Source: Alopecurus myosuroides (lineage: Eukaryota; Streptophyta; Magnoliopsida; Poales; Poaceae). From it: 64,000 nt of DNA. Positions within the stretch are counted from its first letter, which is position 1; each line of letters begins with the position of its first letter. The notes beneath the pieces were generated by a model. That model made no database searches. It saw nothing but the letters and a program-made list of their open reading frames with translations, and was not told the origin of the DNA. The stretch spans positions 25,912,808 through 25,976,807 of the forward strand of contig CM054062.1 of assembly GCA_028641055.1 (NCBI GenBank), read 5' to 3'. Shown in pieces: positions 12,897 to 23,218 of this stretch. Made by a program: the position numbers and the translations under genes.

Positions 12897-13262
12897 TGGG
12901 CTTCACGGGATCCTCCTTGAAACGCACGTTATTCCCTGCAAAAATAACAAACATACAAGTTCATAGAGGCCGGGTTAGGTTGCTTTAATAAACAGCTAGG
13001 CCTAACTCCATTGGTGGTCCATATAATAACCCGGCTTTCTCTGAATCCATCTTTACTTCTCCGGGTCAATGTTCCGAGGAAAATACAGAAGACCCGGCTT
13101 ATTTCGCTCGCTAATTGGTCTGGATATCGCGGAAGGGATTTACTTCCTATCATTTCCGGATATCGCGCATGGGCACTTAACGCGTATCCCAAAATTTCCG
13201 GACGCGTATCTCTTCCGAAAATTTTGGCTCCCGCTCACTTTGACCTAGTTTCCCCCACCCGT
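12897..13262 (+). promoter_or_regulatory. Upstream promoter region of the antisense gene
   Basis: This 370-bp stretch separates the PPT from the antisense TATA box and holds no convincing ORF. GGATATCGCG occurs twice (about 13122 and 13159), a short direct repeat that could bind a factor. I assign promoter function only from its position. Confidence 0.35.
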
Positions 13263-13265
13263 ACC

Positions 13266-13273
13266 TATAAATA
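13266..13273 (+). promoter_or_regulatory. TATA box of the antisense gene
   Basis: TATAAATA lies in the context CCTATAAATAGG, a strong plant TATA box. A transcript start about 30 bp downstream (near 13297) would give a C-rich leader, typical of plant 5' UTRs. It faces away from the 3' LTR and toward the antisense gene. Confidence 0.65.
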
Positions 13274-13502
13274 GGTACCCTAGGGGGATAACATACCCCA
13301 ACATTCCATTTCTTCCATCATCTTCTTCCTCACCGGCGCTCTCTCACCCGATCTTGCACAGCGCCGCCACGGAGACATCGGGCACGCCGCCGGAGCCGAG
13401 CCGCCGTCAGCTGCGCTCATCCACGGCTCGCCCCGCGCCGCTGCCAGTTTCCGCCGCCGCGCCCCCGAACTGCCCGCCGGGAGTCGCAAGGGGACACCAC
13501 GA

Positions 13503-14080
13503 ATGCGCCGTCTGCCACCGTCGTGCCCTTCTCCAATCCACACCGGTAAGCTTTCTATCTCCATTGATTTTGGCTTCCAATTTCTCCGCTCGACCTAGAT
13601 TGGATCTAGGTCCGCCCGCGGGCCGTTTCTTGCTTCACTCCGAATTAGATCGCTCAGCTCCACTCTAGTTTGTTCAATTTGCTCAATAGTTGACCCCACA
13701 ACAGTCTCCTATCGCTTGCAATCGTTAATTTCTCTGCAAAATTATCCGCAAATTTTCCAATCTGGATGTAGTTCGCCAAAACTTCCGCAATTGCTCTTCG
13801 ATACCCGGACAGTCCACCACTTCCGGTTCTTTTATTCATACTCTAGATAAACAGGCAATCAACCTCTTTTTCATAGTTGCTCATCAATACTTTAGATGAC
13901 TCATAGTCTCCGCACTACATACTGATACTCGGATAACTCGTAGATTCCATACTGTTTACTAATACTCGAATAACTCATAGTTTCCATGCTTCTTACTGAT
14001 ACTGCTTGTGGATACTCGGATAACTCATAATTACCGAGTCTTAATGTTTCGTACTCTTTGCCTTGTACTTTGCAGACTGA
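13503..14080 (+). other. uORF and leader intron of the antisense gene
   Basis: The leader has a donor at 13546 (CACCG then GTAAGC) and an acceptor ending at 14075 (TTTGCAG), giving a 530-bp AT-rich intron. After splicing, an upstream ATG at 13503 reads 15 codons across the junction and stops at TGA 14078-14080. That is only 4 bp before the main ATG. Such a spacing suggests control by re-initiation or leaky scanning. This is inferred from sequence alone. Confidence 0.5.
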
Positions 14081-14084
14081 ACAA

Positions 14085-17000
14085 ATGGCTCCAAAGCACA
14101 AGGGCAAGCAGCCGGCAAAGCCAAGGTCAACCCAATCCATCTCCGCCAACTCGGCACGGTCTTCCGTGACCCAGGCCAAGCTAGAAGAACTCGCCGAATC
14201 TGGCGTTCTCCCTCCTCAGAAGGGGATCCACTGGAGAGTACCGGGTGACGAGACCCGGCCTACCCCCAACCCCAACGAGGTAATCTGCTTCGTTGAGCAC
14301 GTGATCCGGGGGTTTCGCCCCCCGGGTCACTCTTTTTTCCGTGAGGTCCTCAGCCATTACGGCCTCCGGGTATTCGACATAGGGCCTAACTCTATGTTGA
14401 ACATAACCCATTTCATAGTCCTTTGCGAATCTTACTTATGCATCCCGCCAAATCTGGCTTTATTTATCGAACTTTTCCAATGCAAACCGTGCCGCGAAAG
14501 CGGTGACGGGGCCCTCTTGGCCTGCGGCGGGGTTTCTATCCAGCGCCGTAAGAATTCACCCATGCCGACTCTCAGTCTTAACTCTCACGTTAAGCATTGG
14601 CATCAAACTTTCTTTTATTGCCGGGACACCTCCCCACCCGGCGAAAGGAAATTGCCGGGTTACTCGGAGGGCCTCTTAGATCTTTCTGACACCTTTAATG
14701 CTTTCGCCTCTGAGTCGGAAAGAGAATCCATCCAGCCCCACCTGGCCAAGATAGCCGTCCTTTTCTCCCATGGTCTTGTTGGGCTTAACCTGGTTAAGAC
14801 TTGGGTAGACTTCCGGATTCAGCCCAACTCTATTCGCTCAAAGCTAATGTGCGAGTACTCGGGACACGTCACGGATGCGCTCCGCTATTCCTCAAAGAAT
14901 TATCCGGCTGGCGATACCAACAAGACCATCAAGAGCTTCCTGACTGAGAAGCTGGAGGTGATCAAAAATATAGCCGGGTTAGCGCCGTTCACCCGGGATA
15001 ACCCGGCTCCAGCGGTAAAATCTGACACTTAACCACTTATTCTTGTACTTTGACTTGATATAACTGCTAACCCTCACTTTTATGCCTTTACCTCGGGCTG
15101 ATAATGCTTTTTGGAAGAAGAAGAACCGGCTGACACTGACGAAGGTATCACCCGTATTTCAGTCATCTTAACCTCTGTTACTTTGCTTTCCCATTTTTTC
15201 TCTTTTTCCGACTGTGTATCTGTGCCTTTCAGGGATGGATGATAAGGATGACAAGGATGACCAGGGAAACCCGGAAGAGACTGGGAGCGATAAAAGCGAG
15301 GCTGAGCCGGAAGTTGAGGTCGGGGCCAAGAGGAAAACCCGGGGGGTTGTCTTCAAGGTTCCTTACTCTTCCATGTCCTCCAAACCCTATTCCTTTGATA
15401 ATATGCGCGAACTTAACCGACAGTTATCCAATTCGCCACACTTGAAGGATCCGCCTCCGACCAAGCGCAGGGTAACCCGGAATTCCCCGGGCGATGACCC
15501 CCTCAACTCGGGTATTCCCACGTCCCCGGCTCGTCGTACTGGTACTTCTCCATCTCATCCCTCCAACTCACCTCAAAAACACCCTTCCCCCAATCATCCA
15601 TTAGCCAGACAGCTCCGGGTCTCACTCTCGGATTCTGTGACAGCCTCGTCCGCGTCTAGCAGCTCACTTCCTGCAGATTTCGTGGTGAATGTCGGGTAAG
15701 TTATATTTCCGGCTAAGCAATATATTAGTCCTCTTGATAGCCATCAATTTTTGTTACTAATCACTTCTCTTTTCTTTTCTCAGCGCCCAGGTCTCGATCA
15801 GTGACCTGGATAACATGGACACACACAACCGGGAGACGGAGGGGCCGGTTGACGATATGGACGCCGCGACTGGCGGTGGTGGTGAAGAGAACCAGGAGCA
15901 AGACTCCCTGACTGACTCGGCTCGGCAGGAAGCCGGGTCTCCCAAGCCATCTGAAGAAGCTGAGGACGACGACGTCGAGATCCTGGACACAAGGATGGGC
16001 TCTCCCAATCCGTACACCCAGGCAACCCAGGTCTCGACCCCAAAGTCGGAGAAAGTTCGTCCTCCGAGTGATCAGGCCGCCGGCTCTTCCGGTATCAGGC
16101 CCGAGGATATGACTTTTTCCCAGATGCTTGACGCCCTGCACACCTTGAGGGCTGACGAAGAAAATGTCCTAGAAGCTTTGATAGCCAAACATGAGGTAAA
16201 TCCGAATAATATTGCATGTATCCTTGTCTAGTCCCCAAGTTCCAAGTGAACTTATTGATAATTTGCTTGGAACTTTGTAGTATATCCGACTGATAGCTTG
16301 CTTTTTATCCGGCTAACCCTTCCTTGTGTTTCCCCACAGGCCTTCGTGACCCACTCGGAGAAGGCATTGGCGAAGGCCACCAAACTCCTCGAGAAGGAGA
16401 CGACTCTGCGTGAGTCGGCTGAAGCTGATGCCAAGAGGACAGGGAAAATCACAAGGAAATATAGAAAGAGGGCTCATGCAGCAGAAGATGAACTGACCAA
16501 GCTTTCCGTTCAGATTGCCGACACATATCGTGCTTTGACTGGTACTATTCCTAACTTAATAATTATAACCCGGATTCTCATTCTGATAAATAGTCGGATT
16601 TCCTTACTCACTGCTTTTTCCTATTTTCTACAGGTCCGGATGATGTAACTCCGGATGAAGACGATATCGCAAAGCTGAAAACCATCAAGAGCACGATCCG
16701 GCAACTCTGTGCCAGAACCAAATGGATTCTCCAGGATCTGAAGTGTCCAGGTGTTGGGCATGGTAACCTGAAGACGCTGCTGGAAGCGTGCTCCACTATC
16801 CCTGAGTGGATTGAGCACTGGAAACGCTCGTCCTGCCGGGTTGGAGTAACCCGGGGGCTTGCGCTGGCTAAGGTGTATTTTCCGAAACTTGAGCCGGCCA
16901 AGCTCGTAGGCGGGTTTCCAGAGTTCAATCATGACGGCTCCAGGTTCTCAGTGAAGAACTTCAAGGCTATCCAGAAGGAGGTTCGTCACTCGGCCAGCAT

Positions 17001-17331
17001 AATTGCCAATGGTTTGGATGTCAGTTCAATTACCCCGTCATATGATGCTGATGACAAGGCGGTTAGGTCGGATCTTCCCAAGCCATACGATATGCTGGCC
17101 CGATGGAAGGTGGAGGCTGCTCAGGCGAGAGAAGAGGCCGCGAAGAAGAAGGCTGAGGCCGATTCTGCGCCTGCTACCTCCACGCCAGTCGTTCCTCCTC
17201 CCGCACGGGCCGGCACTACTGCTGACCCGGGTGCTGCTGCCACCAAGAATGCTGAAGAACAAGGCAAGGAGCAAGACCCGGCTGCCAAGGGCAAGGGCAA
17301 GATGGACGACTCGGCCCAAGATGCCGAGTGA
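14085..17331 (+). CDS. Antisense multi-exon gene of Tat element (PF04195-type, coiled coil)
   Basis: Start at ATG 14085 (ACAAATGG context), next to the spliced leader. Exon 1 (14085-15014, 310 codons) holds the PF04195 'putative gypsy type transposon' domain: a hydrophobic block with FREVLSHYGLRVFDIGPN, then FIVLCESYLCIPPNLALF. Later exons have canonical junctions: 15233-15695 (acidic, MDDKDDKDD, basic KRKTR patch, Ser/Pro-rich), 15784-16195 (acidic), 16340-16541 (Lys/Glu coiled coil), 16634-17331 (mixed helical region, then an Ala/Lys/Glu-rich tail). Exons 3 to 6 join in frame through phases 2, 0 and 1. A short exon near 15118-15144 looks real, but I cannot join it to both neighbours in frame, so either a 1-nt change or another junction exists there. 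The product would be about 900 residues. Function is unknown; the charged tails suggest a nuclear or nucleic-acid-binding protein, which is inference. It converges with pol. Confidence 0.75.
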
Positions 17332-18119
17332 ACTTTTTATTGGCAACCGTCTCAGGCACTTTATCCGGCCAATGGGCCTTTTTAAAACAATTATTCTTTT
17401 GATAGCGCGCCTGTGCGCTTTATGATACTACTATCCTGGCTTGTAATACGTTTTAATACCTTAATATATTTCGTGGCCCTTCTGGACTTTTGCTTGAATT
17501 TGATATTTCTTAACTTTGAGCTCTTTCATCCTTGATTTTCTGACTTTCTGTTATGGTTCCTTTTGTGAGACTCGGTTTCTGGGTCTCATGGGTTTTGACG
17601 AGTGGGCTTTTTTCTAAGTCCCCAAGTCCCCAAGACTCGGATTTTTGGGTTTTTGAGCTGAATAGCTAGATAATTTGTTTCTGTTTTCAAATTCCCAAGT
17701 CCCCAAGGCCCGAAATACCGAGTCTGGGGTGTTGGGTCTTTCAAAAGGAACAAATTGTTACATGCTAAGCCCAAAACCTAGAGCCGTTTCACATAGTTTT
17801 TGAAGTTATGCTTGATATACCTTGAGTTTCCGGCTATTAACCTTGTACTCTGCATAACTTGTGGTTTAGATGACCCTTTTGACTCTCTTGTACTGTAAGC
17901 CGGCTTTCGCGTGGATAATCATGTTGCTACAGCTGTACGAAGACAGGGTCAGGCAAGTCCCATTGGGCATCATGACTGATTGTAATCATACGCTAGCGAA
18001 GCATGCCACTTTAGTGCGAGTCACATCGAGCTTAAGTAAGAAAAGTCAAGAAAGTTTGGCTCCTTTGTCCGGTTATAAGCTTGCGGCCGTACTTGTTTGC
18101 AAGTAATCGGCCCTTATAA
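17332..18119. other. Spacer 3' of the antisense gene
   Basis: An AT-rich non-coding stretch that probably holds the antisense 3' UTR. AATATATTT and TAATACC near 17440-17470 could serve poly(A) signalling. AAGTCCCCAAG recurs at about 17616 and 17696. No ORF resembles a known protein. Confidence 0.5.
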
Positions 18120-18124
18120 CTCAT
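18120..18124. other. Target-site duplication CTCAT of the nested solo LTR
   Basis: CTCAT precedes TGTCGCACCC here and follows GATGTTACA at 22860-22864. Confidence 0.9.
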
Positions 18125-21100
18125 TGTCGCACCCGGACTTCTAGGGGATACTCCCAGTCTGTTAAACAGTAGATAAATGGCTTACGGGGCATACCGGCAC
18201 CGCATCTCAATATGAGCAGGCCAACACGTAAACGTGTGACAACCATTCTCTTACTATTCATCGTCTGCGCAAACCATCCCATAGAAATCCAGATACTTCC
18301 ATTGACGTACTTCAAAACATACACACATGGTACGTCAACGGCATTGGAACAAGTGATATCACATCAGATCTCTACGACACAAAAGATGGAAATAAGTTGC
18401 AAACGGCTCTCACTAGAGCAGAGATAGCAAATACAATCATCCAGAGGACACATGCCCCAACAATTCATCATTACATCACAACGGAAGCATTCAACATGTC
18501 TGAGTACAGACAAGATCCAAATAGGCCTAAGAGGCCGGAAACGAAAAGACGGAGCCCATCCACGAAGTCTCGGATCCTGCCCGGGTCCGCTATCTACTCG
18601 TCAGCAGCCTCGTCATACTCCACGTAGTAGCCATTATGGGGATCCCCGGAAACGGAGTCTGCGGAAACCACAGCCCCAAAGGGGTCAGTACATAAACTTA
18701 CTGGCAAGCAAGACTCACAATTCACCAAAGTGTAACCCGTCAACACCAAGCACGGATGCTTTGGGTTCAACGGAGGAAAGGGGTGATACAAAAGATGCGA
18801 CAGCTGGCTGCTCTAACCAACTACAGAAACATACTACAACTTCCGGCTAACAGAAAGGGGATAAGATAGCGTATCGTAACCAAGTATAACTAACCACCAA
18901 GCAAACCCATCCTGGATCTCGCCCCTTATCCAAAGAAGCAATCCGAGGATAACTCACCCAGTTGGATTAATGATGGTTCAAGTTATTGTGTCGGTAAGAC
19001 TATTACTAGTCAAGTTATCATTAGTTAGGTGTAGGTTGTTCTGAGTACTTGTTAGCCAATACTTTCACCAAGTAATCCATAACCACGGAAAACACGGCTT
19101 CTCGAGAAGATTTATCCCTACAGGGGTGCACCAATTTGGCCGTACACGTAAGAATAACCCGCCAGATGGGAAGGCCTTTCCCACCAAGCGGGGCACTCAA
19201 CACAACTCAACTCTTCTTTGCATCAAGCCCAAAGAACCCCGTGCAATTGAGCGCACGTCTAATCAAGCCCCACGAAGAAAAGGGGACCCTCATAGCACTC
19301 TAAGAACGTGTCTCCCTAAATGCCGACTACAAAAGTTCCACCCTGGCGCCAAGGGTTCGCACCTGCAATATGCATGCGGCAAATGGAAAACCCGAACTAA
19401 ATGAGGCGATTTGGACGAGATGCGAATCGAATCAAATTGAGGGGGGGGGCCCATACACGCTTCCCACATGCGGTTAGTGCGCTCATCATGGATCAGTAGA
19501 CAAGACCCTTTTCCTATTAGGGTCGACACTAGCAGGCTTCAAAACCACACCGGGCCTCCTGCCGGTGCCTTATCATCAAATTATTATTACCCAAAACATT
19601 AACATGTTGATTGCTTAAACCTCGAGCCCCAGAACATAATAGAATATGATAACAGAAAGTAACGGACAACAGACTCGAGCAAAAACAACCCTAAGCATGC
19701 TAGTAAGACACGGCTCAAACAACGGGGTTATGGGAGTGGAGGTGAGGCAATATCAGGGTTAAAGGATACATGTGATAGGTTCGTAACAGAAGCAACAATA
19801 CATAGGGCTAGCAAAATAGACAACGGAAAGTATCGGTAACCAATGTTGAAAGGAACACAGTGGTTCATGTGAGTGAATACTTGCCTGCAAACTCAACAGC
19901 CTGGTACTGAGCTAGATCCTTAGAAGGGGTGTCGTAAGTATCGTCGGTCTCAACGTCGTCGTGTATCCGAGAAGAAGCAAACAAACAACGCAGAGAACAA
20001 ACAATCAATATCATGGCATAGTGCACAATCATGGGATGATTCATGTCAAGTTAATGGATGCATCAAAATAAACTAGTTGACATGGTAACACAATTTAAAT
20101 GAACCCATATGCAATTTGAGTTGCATATGAAAAAGCCCAAGAATTATGGTTGAAACAATTGTTTTATAACTAACCAAAAGGTGAAAGTGGTTTAGTATGA
20201 TGCATGGATGAGGAAAACAGCAAAATAACAACAATAGAATCAATTGGAAATAGGGTTTACCAATTTTGGAATTTTAGTTATTAAGTTAAGAAATTTTGGT
20301 TACTTAAAGGTGTTACACAAGCATTTGTTGTTTTCACCAACTTAAATTGTTCAAAATAGATAACAAAATTCATATTTGAAAAGAACACAAGATTTTAGTT
20401 GGAATACATGTTTCACTTATTGAACAAGGATTCAGAATAATTTACTTATGAATTAAACAAGTTTAAACAAGTTTTAATTGAATTTAACTCAAGCATGAAT
20501 TTATTTGAATTTTTATTTGTTCAAAACATTACACCAAATTCATATTTGAAAAGTTTATACTTTTATGGTTTGAAAACATATTTTATGGTTTCAAAAAGAA
20601 ATTAATGTGACCAAATTATGAATTTAACATTATTAAATGATTTAAACAAGGTTTAAATTATTTACCCAATTTTAATTATTTAAAACATGAAACAAATTTT
20701 ATATTTGGAAAGGTGGTTTAATTTAGCATGGAAAACATATTTTATTTGTTGAAAATGGATTTAAAATGAGAAAGTTATTAATTTGGCAATTTTAAATGCA
20801 ATAAATAAGAAACAGTTGTTTTCAGCAATTTAAGTTATTCAAAACAGTAAACAAAGTTGATATTTGGAAAGTACATGAAAAATGGGATGGAAAACATATT
20901 AAGTTTGTTGAATTTGGAATTTTTATGCCCAAGTTATAAATTTTGCAAAATTAAGTGAATTAAACAAGGATTCAAATATTCCACCAATTTAAAATATTCA
21001 AAACAGTACACAAATTTTATATTTGGGTAGACAATTCAATTTGGTACAGAATACATATTAAAAATGTTGGATTTGGAGTTAAAATGATTTAGTTATGCAT

Positions 21101-22859
21101 TTTAGAAGTTTAGGGTGCAATCTGCCATTTAATTAGCTGCTAGGGACTTAGAAAAATTAAACAGGGGCCTAGAAGTTAGTTGGCAGGGACCTGGCTGAGA
21201 TTTCTGACAAATTCTGTAACCAAACAAAATAAAATAAAAAGTGTGGTTTTATTGCGCAGGGGTGGGATCGAACCCACACCCTCCTGGCGCGCGCAGAGGC
21301 CACTGCCACTGCGGTGATGTTCTGTGTGTTGACATGATAGGGTCGTGGGGGGGGGAATAAGGTGGAGGTCTAGCGTTAACTGAATTTTAGGTTCAGTTAA
21401 CCAACTGAACCCGAACTGTGCTCGATCGCTCGCTGGCGAGGGAACGTGACGCGGCTGCTGGTGTGCGCATGGTGCGTGTGTGTGTGTGCTGCTCGTGCAG
21501 GGAAGGTAGAGGGAGGAGATAGGCGAGGGAAGACGGAGGGGAGGTGGTACGCTCACCTCTAGGAAGTACAGGAGGAGGCGCACGGTGGCGGAGCAGAGGG
21601 CGACGGCGACTTGGCGGCGAGGGTGGCGGCGCCTCGGGCCCTCCCGGCCCCTGGCGTGTTGTCGGGGAGGAAGAGGGGGACGCGGGGATTCCATTCCCGT
21701 GCCTCCCTTGGCCGGAGGGGGATGCTGACGGCAGCGATCGCCGGAGGGAAGGGGGTGCGGCTCGGTTCAGGTACAGAGATGGTGCAGAGAAGGAAAAGGG
21801 AGGGAGAAGGGAGAGAATGGAGGCGGGGGAGAGAGAAGGAGGGAGAAAGAGAGGGCAGAGGGGAACCCTAGGGTTAGGCTCGAGTTATAGGGGGGAGGAG
21901 GTGGTCGCAGCCGTTGCTGCTCCTCTGCAGCTACGTGGAGGCGCTGGATGGTGAGCCGTACGAAGAAGATGACAGGGGGAAGGGGTATTGGGCCTGAGGG
22001 GGGAAGTTTGGGTTGGGCCTGCCCCTCTCTCCCTTTGTTCCTTTTTATCATTTCTTCTCTGTTTCTTTTTTTTTTGCTGAAGTAGAAATAGGAAGAAAGG
22101 AGGGGTTTTTGGGTGTTAGAAAATTTAGAAAAAAAATTGGTATTGATTAATTCTGTCACAGCCACAATTTGCCAAGTTTTGTTTTCCAAAAGGTTCAAAA
22201 TAAAATGTTGTTTGTAGTTTGATTGAAAATTTGAATGAATTTTGAGATTAAGTGATTTATTAAAAACAAACATTTCAAATAGGTTGAACCCTCAATTTTA
22301 TTTGCAACAAATTGCTTAGAATTGTTTTGTAAATTTCATTAATTCCAAAGGGGTTGCTGTTTGGAATTTAATTTGAATTTGAAAGCAATTGAATTAAGTG
22401 AATTATGAAAAGCCATCATGTTAAATAGTTTTGAACCTTATGGTTTGATGGAAACAATGATGGAAGGTTTTGTCATTTTCATGATTTTCAAAAGAGTTGC
22501 TGTGTTGGAAATTAATTGAATTTGAAAAGGGTTTGGTATTAAATGAATTTTTTTTGTTAGGAACAAAACAACAATTTTGAAATCACAACTTTAATGGAAA
22601 CAAATGATTGTTTTGATTTGAAATATCATTTTGGAAATTGTAACATCACAAGTATGAAACAAAAGGTTTGAAATTTGATTTGAAATTCAAATAGAAAACA
22701 AAGGAAAACAAAGGAAACAGTTGGAAAACAAAGCAAAACAGAGTAAAACAAATGGAAAACAAGCAAAACAAATGCAATGAACATGATGTCATGATGCAAA
22801 ACATAAAATAACAGAGAGCAAACATTCTAATGGCTATTTTTCATACTTGGGATGTTACA
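18125..22859 (-). mobile_element. 4.7-kb solo LTR nested in the inner Tat element
   Basis: The segment has TG...CA ends and a perfect 5-bp TSD (CTCAT). Read on the minus strand it begins TGTAACATCCCAAGTATG and ends GGGTGCGACA, a start shared by several very long grass LTRs (Sukkula-like, by recall). I find no second copy of either end inside, so this is one LTR rather than a full element. Composition is patchy: very AT-rich at 20050-21180 and 22080-22850, GC-rich at 21420-22010. The GC-rich part has open frames on both strands, but these look compositional. It lies between the antisense gene and pol, so it must be younger than the host element. Confidence 0.8.
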
Positions 22860-22864
22860 CTCAT

Positions 22865-23218
22865 AGGCATCGTGGCCGGGTCTTTGAGTTTGTAACTGTG
22901 CTATTCAAGCAATCAGCCCCCAAGACCTAAATATATGCAATTTACTTAAAGAAACTAATGTACTAAGAACAATAAATAATACTTACCTGGAAGAAAAAAA
23001 TAAAAACACAACAGGGATAAAAAACTTGATAAAAAACACATGAAAAGGAAACAATATATTGTTTAACCATCTCTTTATTGATATGAGAAAAGTTAGGTCA
23101 ACAAGCCGCCTCATTAAAAACCCTCCAGTCCCCTTAGGTACCCTGGATAGGAAAAGAGTGCGTCTGAAACCTGCTGCCTGTTACATCGTGTAATTCCACT
23201 TTACGAATCTGGCCTATA
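22865..23218. other. Spacer 3' of the inner pol gene
   Basis: A 354-bp AT-rich stretch between the solo LTR and the pol stop codon. No coding or structural feature recognised. It probably carries the 3' UTR start of the genomic transcript. Confidence 0.5.

Noticed and set aside
14058..14084. Upstream in-frame start of the antisense gene at 14058
   Set aside because: It lies in the leader intron, before the acceptor ending at 14075, so it is absent from spliced RNA. ATG 14085 has better context.
21258..21310. tRNA-like T-arm GGGTTCGATCCCACC on the minus strand
   Set aside because: The stem does not pair with a 7-base loop, and no D-arm, anticodon arm or acceptor stem can be drawn. Probably chance or a short relic within the LTR.
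21544..21954. GC-rich 136-codon plus-strand frame in the solo LTR
   Set aside because: Gly/Arg/Glu-rich low complexity, overlapping open frames on both strands and no domain. Composition explains it.
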